Shown: positions 43,766 to 52,440 of the stretch, piece after piece
How positions within the stretch are numbered: the first letter of the stretch is position 1
Layout of the letters: each line of letters opens with the position of its first letter
From: Alphaproteobacteria bacterium
GTDB taxonomy: Bacteria > Myxococcota_A > UBA796 > GCA-2862545
NCBI GenBank assembly: GCA_020632875.1
Contig: JACKET010000011.1
Span: forward strand, 157,683-221,682
Direction of reading: 5' to 3'
Length of the DNA: 64,000 nt
The notes under the pieces: generated by a model
What the model was told of the DNA's origin: nothing
The model's database searches: none
What the model saw: only the letters and a program-made list of their open reading frames with translations
Program-made: the position numbers and the translations under genes

Positions 43766-44553
43766 CAGGCCTTCACCTCGTCGCCGAAGATGTGCCGGTG
43801 CGCCCGGATGTGCACGGCCACGAGGAACATCGGGCCGACGATGGGGATGTACGCCGCGACCATCGCGCACGCGAAGTACAGCACCCAGAACATCCCGTAG
43901 TACGAGCCGTGCGCCATCACGCTCTTCGCGCTGGTCTTGAGCGCGTCGAAGGCGCTGTAGCGGTTGAGCGCGACGAGCAGCGCGGCGTGGCCGAACAGCG
44001 CGTACGCGATGAGCCCCGGCAGGTACATGAACATCGCGCCCACGGCGACGAGCATGCCCACCACGAGCGCCACGATCATCACGGGCACGACGTCCTGCCC
44101 CACGTCGCTGAAGGCGGCCGAGAAGTCGAGGGTCTTCTTCTCGCGCTGGTAGGCGGCGATGCGGCGCGACAGGCTCGCCTGCATCGGGGCCATGCCCGCC
44201 CCGATGGCTGCGGAGATGCCGAGCAGACCGGCGAACCCGGCCGCGTACCACAGCATCATGCCGACGAAGCCGAGCATCACGCCGAGGTCCTCTCCCAGCA
44301 GCTCGACGCCGAACGCCGCGACGAACGCGAAGGCGAAGAACCCACCGAAGATCCAGGCGAACATCCCGAAGTACAGGACGAAGATCAGGACCAGCACGAC
44401 GGGCACGACCACCGCGAACTGCCCGAGCCCGGCGAGCAGATAGGGCCCGAGGTCGTCCTTCGTGAAGCTGTCGAAGGTCTCCTTGAACAGCTGGATCGGG
44501 TCGGGCATCGCCGTCGGATCCGCCGGGCCGGTCGTGGTGAGCGCGTCGGACAT
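43765..44553 (-). CDS. Polytopic membrane protein (DUF4013-like)
   Basis: ATG 44553, with a GGAGGGGGAGAG ribosome site, is preferred over 44607; 262 residues. A soluble N terminus (about 1-40) is followed by about six long hydrophobic helices rich in Gly/Ala/Phe. The loop SRRIAAYQREKKTLDFSAAFSDV is typical of DUF4013/DUF975-type membrane proteins. It heads the operon leading to the two paralogous envelope proteins and the MFS transporter. Only 32 bp separate it from the divergent GH3 gene. Confidence 0.75.
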   Translation of the reverse strand: MSDALTTTGPADPTAMPDPIQLFKETFDSFTKDDLGPYLLAGLGQFAVVVPVVLVLIFVLYFGMFAWIFGGFFAFAFVAAFGVELLGEDLGVMLGFVGMMLWYAAGFAGLLGISAAIGAGMAPMQASLSRRIAAYQREKKTLDFSAAFSDVGQDVVPVMIVALVVGMLVAVGAMFMYLPGLIAYALFGHAALLVALNRYSAFDALKTSAKSVMAHGSYYGMFWVLYFACAMVAAYIPIVGPMFLVAVHIRAHRHIFGDEVKA

Positions 44554-44585
44554 CTCTCCCCCTCCGCTCTGGCGTATCCTCGGGC

Positions 44586-46568
44586 ATGCTGATCTGGCTC
44601 CTCGCATGCCGTCCCGACGCCCCTCCGACCGCGGTGGAGCCCACCCTCGACCCGGCGCTCGAAGCCTGGTGCCCCGGCGACGCGGCGGCCATCGAGGCCC
44701 GGATCGACGGGCTGATCGCGGACCTCACGGACGCGGAGAAGGTCGGCCTGATGGCCGGGGACGGGTTCCCGCTGGCGAACGGCGCGTGGCCCGAGCACGG
44801 CATCCCGAGCCGGGGCATCCCGCCGCTCCAGCTGATCGACGGGCCGCGTGGAGTGAGCAGCGCGGCCGGCGAGATGACGAGCTTCCCCGTGGGCATGGCG
44901 CGTGGAGCGACCTGGGACCCGGATCTGGAGCGCGAGGTCGGCGCCGCAATCGGGCGGGAGGTCCGCGCGATCGGCGCCTCGGTGCTGCTCGCTCCGACCA
45001 TCAACGTGCTGCGGCACCCGCGCTGGGGCCGCGCCCAGGAGACGTACGGCGAATCGCCCGTGCACATCGGCGCGATGGGGACGGCATTCGTGCAGGGCGC
45101 CCAGCAGCACGTCCTCGCGAGCGTGAAGCACCTCGCCGCGAACTCCATCGAGGACACGCGGTACGAAGTGAGCGTCACGCTCGAGCCCCGCGTGCTGCGC
45201 GAGGTGTACCTCCCCCACTTCCGGCAGGTCGTGCAGGAGGGGCGCGTCGCGAGCGTGATGACCGCCTACAACCGGGTGAACGGTGTGTACAGCGCCGAGA
45301 GTGCCGAGCTGCTCGGCATCCTCCACGACGAGTGGGGATTCCAGGGCTTCGTGGAGAGCGACTGGGTGTTCGGGACGCGCTCGACCCTGCCCTCGCTCGA
45401 CGCCGGTCTGCACCTCGAGATGCCGAACGGCCAGTTCTACGGCGACGCGCTGCTCGAGGCCCTCCAGGATGGCTCGGCCGACGCGACCCGCGTGGACGAC
45501 GCCGCGCGCCGCCTGCTGCGCGCCCGCCTCTGCTTCGGGCTCGACACCGAACCGCCCGTGCCGGACGCGAGCATCCCGGAGTCCCCCGAGCACGTCGCCC
45601 TCGCACGACGCGTCGCGACCGAAGCGGTGGTGCTGCTGAAGAACGACGGCGCCCTGCCGCTCGCCGGAAGCGTCGCGGTGCTCGGGCCCCTCGCCGACGC
45701 GCCGAACCTCGGAGACGTCGGGAGCTCCGCCACCCGGTCCTCCCACGTCGTCACCGTGCTCGAAGGCCTGCAGGCCGTGGGCGCGACCTTCCTCGAGCCC
45801 GACGACGCCGCGCTGGCGACCTACGACACCGCGGTCGTGGTGGTGGGCCTCTCCGCGGACGAGGAGGGCGAAGCCATCGGTCCCCACGGCGACCGCGTGG
45901 GGCTCGATCTCCCGCCCGCCCACCTCGCCCTGCTGGAGCAGGTCGCCGCGGCGCACCCCCGCGTCGTGGTCGTGCTGATCGGGGGTGCTGCGATCACGGC
46001 CCCCTGGGAGCCCGACGTCGAGGGCCTGATCATGGCCTGGTACCCCGGGATGGAGGGCGGGCACGCGGTGGCCGACGTGCTCACCGGCGCCGCGAACCCG
46101 TCCGGGCGCCTGCCCCATGCCTGGCCGGTCGCCGAAGCCGACCTGCCGCCGTTCGACAACACCTCGCTCGAGGTCGCCTACGGGCCGCTCCACGGCCAGA
46201 CCTGGCTCGACGCGACGGGCGTGCCCGCGCACTGGCCGCTGGGCTTCGGGCTGTCGTACACCACGTTCGACTACGGGTCCCAGACGGTGGCCGACCTCGG
46301 CGAGTCCTGGGAGGTCGCCGTGGAGGTCGAGAACACCGGGGCCGTCGCGGGCGCCGAGGTGGTGCAGGTCTACGGAAGCGTGCCCGGCTCGGCATGGGAG
46401 CGTCCCGAAGCCCTCCTCGTCGGCTTCGCGCGCGTGGAGCTCGCGACGGGCGAGCGCACGACGGTCCGCATCGAGGTCCCGAAGCACACGCTCGACGTGT
46501 GGGACGGCACCGCCTGGGTCCGCGAGGAGGGCGCGGTGCTCGTCGCGGCGCCCCACGCGGGCGGCTAG
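44586..46568 (+). CDS. Glycoside hydrolase family 3 lipoprotein
   Basis: 660 residues from ATG 44586, the first possible start. The signal peptide is only eight residues to the lipobox Cys (MLIWLLAC). GH3 N-terminal barrel (LIDGPRG, TINVLRHPRWGRAQETYGE, SVKHLAAN), nucleophile D259 (FVESDWVF), C-terminal alpha/beta sandwich (AVVLLKNDGALPL, ...PHGDRVGLDLP) and an Fn3-like end (LSYTTFDYG...). Motifs fit beta-glucosidase/beta-xylosidase members; the exact sugar is not determinable. It is a likely surface exo-glycosidase, parallel to the GH31 lipoprotein. Confidence 0.93.
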   Translation: MLIWLLACRPDAPPTAVEPTLDPALEAWCPGDAAAIEARIDGLIADLTDAEKVGLMAGDGFPLANGAWPEHGIPSRGIPPLQLIDGPRGVSSAAGEMTSFPVGMARGATWDPDLEREVGAAIGREVRAIGASVLLAPTINVLRHPRWGRAQETYGESPVHIGAMGTAFVQGAQQHVLASVKHLAANSIEDTRYEVSVTLEPRVLREVYLPHFRQVVQEGRVASVMTAYNRVNGVYSAESAELLGILHDEWGFQGFVESDWVFGTRSTLPSLDAGLHLEMPNGQFYGDALLEALQDGSADATRVDDAARRLLRARLCFGLDTEPPVPDASIPESPEHVALARRVATEAVVLLKNDGALPLAGSVAVLGPLADAPNLGDVGSSATRSSHVVTVLEGLQAVGATFLEPDDAALATYDTAVVVVGLSADEEGEAIGPHGDRVGLDLPPAHLALLEQVAAAHPRVVVVLIGGAAITAPWEPDVEGLIMAWYPGMEGGHAVADVLTGAANPSGRLPHAWPVAEADLPPFDNTSLEVAYGPLHGQTWLDATGVPAHWPLGFGLSYTTFDYGSQTVADLGESWEVAVEVENTGAVAGAEVVQVYGSVPGSAWERPEALLVGFARVELATGERTTVRIEVPKHTLDVWDGTAWVREEGAVLVAAPHAGG

Positions 46569-46961
46569 GTCCGATTCGGCACGGGCGCAAGCGCCCGCAC
46601 CGCGCAGAAGACGCAGAAGAACGCAGAAGAAGAAGGAGCAGGCTCAAAAAGCGCAGCCCGAAACGCCGGCCTGCTCTGGTGAGTCCCGAATCCGGTCGGC
46701 AAGAAGGCCCGCTCTGTCGACCCGAACACGGAGACGTCACTCGACAGCCCTGACGTCACGGGTGGACTCCTGGCGGTCCTTGGGGGTGCATCCCCATCGA
46801 AAGTGCCCGGGGAAACGACGACGATCGACCCGTGACGGCCTGGTTTCTGCGTCATCTGCGTCCTTCTGCGTCATCTGCGTGATGCCTCGGGACGCTCGAA
46901 GCTCGATCCCCTCCACACGGAGAAGGGCGCAGGAACGGTTGCGTAAGCCCCACGCCGGGAG
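46569..46961. other. Gene-free region between convergent GH3 and SDR genes
   Basis: 393 bp. It begins with a short GACGCAGAAGA tract (about 46600-46635), followed by the best-preserved family A copy (46657-46921). No ribosome site or plausible gene is seen. Confidence 0.75.
46657..46921 (+). repeat. Dispersed intergenic repeat, family A, copy 3 (most complete)
   Basis: It starts with CCCGAAACGCCGGCCTGCTC, shared with 40441 and 40688, and runs through the TGCGTCATCTGCGT...TGCGTCATCTGCGT core (46848-46880) to GACGCTCGAAGCTCGATCCC. It is the reference against which copy 1 shows an internal deletion. Confidence 0.8.
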
Positions 46962-47675
46962 CTACGAAGGCTGCCCCGTCGGACGCACGAGCACGTCGGT
47001 GATCTCGACGTGCGGAGGGGCCGCGAGCACGTACGCCACGAGCTCGGCGACGTCCTCGGCGGCGAGAGGCGCGTACGGCAGGAAGTCGCGGCGCGACGGC
47101 TCCTCGGGCGCCAGCGCGAAGCGCGTGTCGACGTTGCCGGGGCTGACCTGGCTCACCCGTACGTCGCTGCCGGCGGCGCGGAGCTCGAGCCGAAGGCCCT
47201 CGGCGAGCGCGCGGACCGCGTGCTTCGTCGCCGCGTACATCCCGGCCCCACACGGCACCCGGTGCGCGGACATCGAGCTCACGAGCACCACGTGCCCGCC
47301 GACGTCGCGGAAGTCCGGGAGCAACGCCCGGACGCAGGCCGCCGCCGACACCACGTTCACGGCGCACTGCTCCTGCCACTGGGTGGGCTCGCCCTCGAGG
47401 AGCGACGCGCCATCGCCGAACCCCGCGGCGTACACGAGCACCGAGGGCTGGCCGAGGCCCGACCGCACGGCGTCCATCGCGACCCGGGCGCGCGTGGGGA
47501 CGCTGAGGTCGACCCGCACGGGCAGGAACCGCTCGCCCAGCTCGGCACGCAGGGCCGCGAGGCGCTCTCCCCTGCGCGCGAGGCCCGCCACAACGGCCCC
47601 GTCGGCGACCAGCCGCCGGACGACCGCCTCGCCGATGCCGGACGACGCACCCGTCACGACCGCGACGCGGCTCAC
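46962..47675 (-). CDS. Short-chain dehydrogenase/reductase
   Basis: 237 residues from GTG 47675, which overlaps the upstream stop (GTGA). It is a classical SDR: cofactor motif TGASSGIG (8-15), N107, catalytic S133/S134, Y147 and K151 (YAATK). ARRGERLA after beta-2 with Arg residues suggests NADP(H) preference. The substrate is unknown. It is the third gene of a LysR-lipoprotein-SDR run, so it may be part of the LysR regulon. Confidence 0.92.
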   Translation of the reverse strand: MSRVAVVTGASSGIGEAVVRRLVADGAVVAGLARRGERLAALRAELGERFLPVRVDLSVPTRARVAMDAVRSGLGQPSVLVYAAGFGDGASLLEGEPTQWQEQCAVNVVSAAACVRALLPDFRDVGGHVVLVSSMSAHRVPCGAGMYAATKHAVRALAEGLRLELRAAGSDVRVSQVSPGNVDTRFALAPEEPSRRDFLPYAPLAAEDVAELVAYVLAAPPHVEITDVLVRPTGQPS

Positions 47676-48238
47676 GGCACCACCAGGGAGTCGAGGATCT
47701 GGTCGAAGCCGGGCTGCACCATCATCGCGTCTTCGTCGGCGACGTTCGTGATGACGATCACGTCGTCGACCCCGTAGATCCGCATGCGGTGCGGCACCTC
47801 GACGCCGAGCACCGCCAGCGTGTACTTCGCCACCCGCACGTCGCGCTGCTGGCCCGCCACGACGCGGGTGTCGGACGTGACGACGGGAGGGGCGAGCTTC
47901 ATCGTGCCCGCGGTGCCGTCCTCGATCGCGGACGTCATCGTCTCGAGCATGATCTGCATCGCGAAATCCACGGTGGGCACGTCATTCTCGGGGTAGTGCT
48001 GCACGATCGCCAGCGCGTCGCCCGGGCTGTGCACGGTGACGGAGAGCACCTCGCCCGACGGGTTGGTCTCGATCTCGCTGCTCGCCGTCCAGTTGCCGGG
48101 GTAGCCGAACACGAGGCCCGCTTCTTCGAACTGCTGCGGGTGCCCCACGTCGGCCGTCTGCTCGCCGAAGCCACCGCACGCGAGCGTCGCGACCCCGACG
48201 ACCGCCACCGCCGTCACCGCCCATCCCCGCGCCATCAT
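47672..48238 (-). CDS. Lipoprotein of unknown function
   Basis: 188 residues from ATG 48238, overlapping the LysR stop (ATGA). The signal peptide ends in a lipobox (VGVATLAC) at residue ~20. The mature part is a compact alpha/beta domain (LVFGYPGNWTASSEIETNPSG, SVTVHSPGDALAIVQHYPEN), similar in pattern to PsbP/LpqN-like lipoproteins that begin with a FxYPxxW strand. The role is not known. It is coupled by GTGA to the SDR gene. Confidence 0.75.
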   Translation of the reverse strand: MMARGWAVTAVAVVGVATLACGGFGEQTADVGHPQQFEEAGLVFGYPGNWTASSEIETNPSGEVLSVTVHSPGDALAIVQHYPENDVPTVDFAMQIMLETMTSAIEDGTAGTMKLAPPVVTSDTRVVAGQQRDVRVAKYTLAVLGVEVPHRMRIYGVDDVIVITNVADEDAMMVQPGFDQILDSLVVP

Positions 48239-49131
48239 GCCCCCGCCTGCTCGAGCTCTCGTGCGAGCAGATCGAAGACTACCCGAATCCGGCGGCTGCT
48301 CCGCAGCTCGCGGTGGCTCGTGAGCCACATCGGCACCGGCAGCTCGACGCCGGACTCGAGCACCCGGCGGACGCGCGGCTCGGTGTCACCCACCTCGTCC
48401 ATCACGATGCAGATGCCGACCCCCTGCTTGCAGAGCTCCCACTGCACGAGGTGGTTCTCGGTGAGCACGGGGAAGCTCGCGCGGGTCGCCGGCACGCCGA
48501 GCTGCTTCAGGAAGTCGAGCATGCGCGTGCTGCGATCGAACGCGAAGATCTCGGCGCCGCCGAGGTCTTCGGCCCGCTGCGGCGAGCCGATGCGCTCGAG
48601 GTAGCCCGGCGTCGCGTACATCCGCGCGACGCGGTCGCCGAGCCGCTTCGCGAACAGCTCGGGCTGCGTGGGCTGGAAGTTGCGGATGGCGATGTCGGCC
48701 TCGCGCCGGCGGAGGTCGCGCGCCGCGTTCGACGCGACGATCTCGACCTCGATGCCCGGGTGCTCGACGCGCAGCTTCGCGACCACGCGGGGCAGCAGGT
48801 ACGCCGCGATCAGCTCGCTGGACGTGATGCACACGCTGCCCTCGAGCGCCGAGGACTGCCCCGTCGCGGCCAGCGAGACCCGCATCGCCGCGTCGCCCAT
48901 CGTCCGCACGTGCTCGACGAGCTCGAGGCCCGCGTCGGTGAGCTCGAGCGCGTTGCCCACCCGCTCGAACAGCGCGACGCCGAGCTCCTCCTCGAGGGCC
49001 GCGACCTGCCGGCCGAGCGTGGGCTGGGCCATGCCGAGCGCCCGCGCAGCGGCCGAGAACGTCCCCTCCTCCGCGGTCACGAGGAAGGCACGGGCCCGGT
49101 TCCAGTCGAAGCGAACAGCTCTCCAGTCCAT
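48235..49131 (-). CDS. LysR-family transcriptional regulator
   Basis: 298 residues from ATG 49131 (ATG 49143 also possible). The N-terminal winged HTH is typical (FDWNRARAFLVTAEEGTFSAAARALGMAQPTLGRQVAALEEELG, residues ~8-52). The effector domain follows (GSVCITSSELIAAYLLPRV...). It is divergent from the NAD(P)-binding gene at 49220 across 88 bp holding a palindrome, the usual LysR arrangement. It also heads the minus-strand lipoprotein/SDR run. The effector is unknown. Confidence 0.93.
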   Translation of the reverse strand: MDWRAVRFDWNRARAFLVTAEEGTFSAAARALGMAQPTLGRQVAALEEELGVALFERVGNALELTDAGLELVEHVRTMGDAAMRVSLAATGQSSALEGSVCITSSELIAAYLLPRVVAKLRVEHPGIEVEIVASNAARDLRRREADIAIRNFQPTQPELFAKRLGDRVARMYATPGYLERIGSPQRAEDLGGAEIFAFDRSTRMLDFLKQLGVPATRASFPVLTENHLVQWELCKQGVGICIVMDEVGDTEPRVRRVLESGVELPVPMWLTSHRELRSSRRIRVVFDLLARELEQAGA

Positions 49132-49172
49132 GCAGGAACGCATAACACAGATGCCGATTCGGGCAATTCACA

Positions 49173-49186
49173 CTGCAAGCGTGCAG
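49173..49186. promoter_or_regulatory. Candidate LysR operator palindrome
   Basis: CTGCA-AGCG-TGCAG is a perfect 5+5 inverted repeat in the intergenic region between the LysR gene and its divergent neighbour, 34 bp before the ATG at 49220. Position and symmetry fit a LysR recognition site, though T-N11-A spacing is only approximate. Confidence 0.45.
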
Positions 49187-49219
49187 GCTTACAACAGGGT
49201 CACCAAGAACGGAGGCCCC

Positions 49220-49921
49220 ATGACCCGCACCGCTCCCCGTCCCATCCGCCGCGTCTGCATCGTCGGCGCGTCCGGCAAGCTCGGCCAGTACATGATCCAG
49301 CACGCGCTCGACCGCGGCTGGCAGGTCGTCGGCGTCTGCCGCGAAGAGAGCGTCGGCAAGCTCGATGCGTTCGCGGATCGCATCGAGATCGTGCCCGGCC
49401 GCACGAACGACCGCGAGGTCGTCCGCCGCGCGGTGGCCGGCTGCGACGGCGTGCTGACGGTGCTCGTCCCCTGGGGCGTCGATCACTACGCGTCGGGCAC
49501 GGCGCAGGCGGTGCTGGACTTCGCAGAGCCCGACGCACGGCTGGTGTTCTCGTGCGGCTGGCACATCACGCGCGACGGGCAGGACCACTACTCCCCGCTG
49601 TTCCTCGCGGGCGTCTGGCTGTTCGGTAAGCTCGCCCGCCTGGTGCGTGTGGTGGATCTGGACGACCAGGTCGAGGCCGCCAACCGCGTGTTCGCGAGCG
49701 ACCGCCGCTGGACCGTCGTGCGGGGCAGCGACCTCGAAGAGGGCGACAGCGAAGGCCTCCCGGTGTGGAGCGAGCACGTCGGCGACCCGGTGCTCGCGAG
49801 CAACCTGACGCGCCGCGTGGACTTCGCGCTGTTCATGGTCCACGCGCTCGAGGACGAAGCGCTGGTGCACCAGGTGCCCGCGATCGTCTCGTGCCGATCG
49901 GCGTCCGCCCGGGCCGCGTGA
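49220..49921 (+). CDS. NAD(P)-binding (NmrA/atypical SDR) protein
   Basis: ATG 49220 with a GGAGG ribosome site; 233 residues. Rossmann motif VCIVGASGKLGQYMI (12-26), then R41 in VCREES and a DGVLTVLVPWG strand. There is no Tyr-x-x-x-Lys catalytic pair in the classical place, so it belongs with NmrA-like/atypical SDRs, which can be redox sensors or reductases. Being divergent from LysR, it is the probable regulated target. Confidence 0.85.
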   Translation: MTRTAPRPIRRVCIVGASGKLGQYMIQHALDRGWQVVGVCREESVGKLDAFADRIEIVPGRTNDREVVRRAVAGCDGVLTVLVPWGVDHYASGTAQAVLDFAEPDARLVFSCGWHITRDGQDHYSPLFLAGVWLFGKLARLVRVVDLDDQVEAANRVFASDRRWTVVRGSDLEEGDSEGLPVWSEHVGDPVLASNLTRRVDFALFMVHALEDEALVHQVPAIVSCRSASARAA

Positions 49922-49972
49922 GAACGCGTTTCCGCTCTGCAGGGCTCGCGGGTCCAATGCGCGGAGACTCCC

Positions 49973-51487
49973 TTGCGCCTGCTGCTCCCCCTGCTCACCG
50001 TCGCCTGCGCGCTCCCCGACCGCACCGAGAAGATCGCCATGCGGGACGGGGTCGAGCTGGCCACCGACCTCTACATCCCCCGCGGAGACGGGCCGTTCCC
50101 CGCGGTGGTCGTGCGGACACCCTACCCGCGCTGGGCGTTCCTCGGCCTGAACCCGAGGGAGCTCCAGCGCGACGACGTGGCCGTGGTCGTGCAGAGCACC
50201 CGCGAGGACGACGTGTTCCGGACCGACGCCGACGACGGCGAGGACACGCTCGACTGGCTGGCGGAGCAGGACTGGGCCACCGGAGAGGCCGTGACCGCGG
50301 GCCCTTCCGCCATGGGCATCACGCAGTACGCGCTCGGAGGGCGCGCGCACCCCGGCCACGTCGGGGTCGTCGCGTGGATCGGGACCCCCGACCCCTACGG
50401 ACACGCGCTCTTCCCGGGCGGCGCGTATCGGGAGGCCCTGGTGGACGGGTGGTTGAAGGCCACCGGCTCCTCGGGCGTGCTCGACGCGCTGGACCCGGAC
50501 CCCGCGCTCTGGCCGGTCCCCGAGACCCTTCCGGAAGGGCTGCACATCGGCGGTTGGTACGACGTCTTCAGCCAGGGGCCCATCGACGCCTTCGCCCTCG
50601 GGGGCGGACGGCTGGTGATGGGGCCGTGGACCCACGAGACCGTCGGGAAGGCCCGTGTGGGCGGGCGGCGCTTCCCGGACGCCGACGCGCTCGACCTGCG
50701 CGCGATGCGGCACGCGGAGGTGCTCGCGCGGCTCGATCTCGCGGAGGACCCCGACGGCCCGCGCGTGCAGTACTACCTGATGGGAGCGGACGAGCCGGAC
50801 GCTCCGGGGAACACGTGGCGGGAGGCCGAGGACTGGCCGCCGTCCGCGGTCGAGGTGCGCATGTACCTCCAGGCGGACGGCACGCTCGCGGAGGCCTGCC
50901 CGACCGGCGGGACCACGGCGTACGTGTCGGACCCGGCCGAGCCGGTGCCCACGCTCTGCGGGCGGAACCTGTTCCTCGATGCCGGACCCTGCGATCGCGC
51001 CGAGCTGGCCGAGCGCGACGACGTACGGGCGTTCGTCGGGCCCGTGCTGGACGCGCCGCGCGAGATCGTGGGACGCGTCACCGCGCGCCTGCACGTCGAT
51101 CTCGACGCGACGGACGCGGACCTCGTGGTGCACCTGGTGGACGTGTACCCGGACGGGCGCCACGTGCAGATCGCCGAGGGCCAGGCGCGCCCGGCGTGGC
51201 GGGACGGCGCCATCGAGCCCGTGCAGGGTGTGGTCCCCGTGGACGTGGACCTGTGGAGCACCGCGGTGGTGCTGCCCGCGGGGCATCGCGTCGGGATCCA
51301 CGTGAGCTCGACGGACTTCCCGCGGCTCGCCATCGCGCCGGCCGACGCGGTGCCGTGGGCCGAGCGCCACACCGTGGAGCCGCGCCCCGTGCGGGTGCGG
51401 CTGCACCACGACCCCTCGCGGCCGTCATGGGTGCAGCTGCCCGACCCGCAGCGCGCGGCACCGGGGCTGCGCTGCGAGACGGACTGA
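49973..51487 (+). CDS. CocE/NonD-family alpha/beta hydrolase lipoprotein
   Basis: 504 residues from TTG 49973, the only in-frame start near the 5' end, with GGAGA 7 nt upstream. Lipobox Cys at position 12 (LLPLLTVAC). It is an X-Pro dipeptidyl-peptidase/CocE-type hydrolase: MRDGVELATDLYIP, VVVRTPYPR, nucleophile S112 in GPSAMG, DVFSQGPIDAF and a C-terminal jelly-roll domain (ARLHVDLDATDADLVVHLVDV). The substrate may be an acyl ester or peptide. Surface or periplasmic location is inferred. Confidence 0.88.
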   Translation: MRLLLPLLTVACALPDRTEKIAMRDGVELATDLYIPRGDGPFPAVVVRTPYPRWAFLGLNPRELQRDDVAVVVQSTREDDVFRTDADDGEDTLDWLAEQDWATGEAVTAGPSAMGITQYALGGRAHPGHVGVVAWIGTPDPYGHALFPGGAYREALVDGWLKATGSSGVLDALDPDPALWPVPETLPEGLHIGGWYDVFSQGPIDAFALGGGRLVMGPWTHETVGKARVGGRRFPDADALDLRAMRHAEVLARLDLAEDPDGPRVQYYLMGADEPDAPGNTWREAEDWPPSAVEVRMYLQADGTLAEACPTGGTTAYVSDPAEPVPTLCGRNLFLDAGPCDRAELAERDDVRAFVGPVLDAPREIVGRVTARLHVDLDATDADLVVHLVDVYPDGRHVQIAEGQARPAWRDGAIEPVQGVVPVDVDLWSTAVVLPAGHRVGIHVSSTDFPRLAIAPADAVPWAERHTVEPRPVRVRLHHDPSRPSWVQLPDPQRAAPGLRCETD

Positions 51488-51511
51488 CGCGATACCAGCG
51501 TCGGAGGGCAT

Positions 51512-51769
51512 GTGCCCCGGACCCTCGTCATCGCGAGCCTCGCCGTCCACGCGGCCCTGCCGCCGGGTCTCTGGCTGCTGTTCCGGTTCGCGCCGGACGC
51601 TCTGGGCCCCGTGCTCACGGCGATCCACGTGGGGTTCCCGGCCGTGCTGCTCGCCACGTGGCGGCGGTGGTGGGACCTCCGCAGCCAGCTCGGGCTGCTG
51701 TTGTTCGCCAACCACACAGTGACGTTCGGCGTGGCTGCGGCCATGGCCGTGGCGGCCCAGCAGTGGTAG
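51512..51769 (+). CDS. Small membrane protein
   Basis: 85 residues from GTG 51512, 24 bp behind the hydrolase stop. Two or three hydrophobic helices (about 5-24, 32-49, 60-82) are separated by an Arg/Trp-rich loop (WRRWWDLRSQ). No family is recognised. It is probably co-transcribed with the hydrolase. Confidence 0.6.
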   Translation: MPRTLVIASLAVHAALPPGLWLLFRFAPDALGPVLTAIHVGFPAVLLATWRRWWDLRSQLGLLLFANHTVTFGVAAAMAVAAQQW

Positions 51770-51792
51770 TCGCGTGCGCGGAGCCTGGTGGC

Positions 51793-52413
51793 ATGAGCGA
51801 GCACCTCTACACGTACATCGATCCTCCCAATCCGAAGCACATCGAGCGCGTGCTCGACGTGCTGCGCCACGACGGCGTGATCGCCATGTCGGCCGGGCCG
51901 AACTGGGTGTTCGCCGCCGATCCCGCGTCGAAGCGCGCGCTCCAGCGGATCCGGGCGCTCAAGCCCGACCACCCGGACGACCGGCCGTTCTCGCTCATCG
52001 CCCGCGACGTGGCGATGGCCGCGACCATGGCGACGGTCGACGGGTCCACGTACAAGCTCCTGAAGCGCATCTGGCCGGGCTCGTTCACGGTCCTGCTGAA
52101 GAGCGGGCGCGACCTGCCGCGCATCCTGGCGACGAAGCGCAAGGTCGTGGGTGTGCGCGTGCCCGACGACGCCCTCGCGATGCTGCTCGTCGAGCGGTGG
52201 GGCGGGCCGCTGCTGATCTCCACGGTCCCCCGCAGCGACGACGGCCAGCACCGCACGCTGGGCTACGAGGTCTACGAGGCCTACGGCAACGCGCTGGATC
52301 TGGTGGTCGACCTCGGTGAGCCGCTCGAGGGCACCGAGACCACGGTGCTCGACGTATCGGACGGCGAGCTCGTCGTCATCCGCGAGGGCGCGGGAGACCT
52401 GTCGGGCATCTGA
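51793..52413 (+). CDS. YciO-like member of the Sua5/YrdC/YciO family
   Basis: 206 residues from ATG 51793, the same length as E. coli YciO. Family segments: IERVLDVLRHDGVIAM, RIRALKPDHPDDRPFSLIARD, RIWPGSFTVLLKS, RKVVGVRVPDD, GPLLISTV, TTVLDVSDGELVVIREGAGD. The family makes threonylcarbamoyl-AMP for tRNA t6A, but YciO branch members have poor or different activity. The nearly invariant PTDT/S-Y-G motif after the first strand is replaced by SAGPNWVFA, so a normal synthase activity is doubtful. Confidence 0.88.
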   Translation: MSEHLYTYIDPPNPKHIERVLDVLRHDGVIAMSAGPNWVFAADPASKRALQRIRALKPDHPDDRPFSLIARDVAMAATMATVDGSTYKLLKRIWPGSFTVLLKSGRDLPRILATKRKVVGVRVPDDALAMLLVERWGGPLLISTVPRSDDGQHRTLGYEVYEAYGNALDLVVDLGEPLEGTETTVLDVSDGELVVIREGAGDLSGI

Positions 52414-52440
52414 GCCCGCCTCCAGCCGCCATCCACAACT

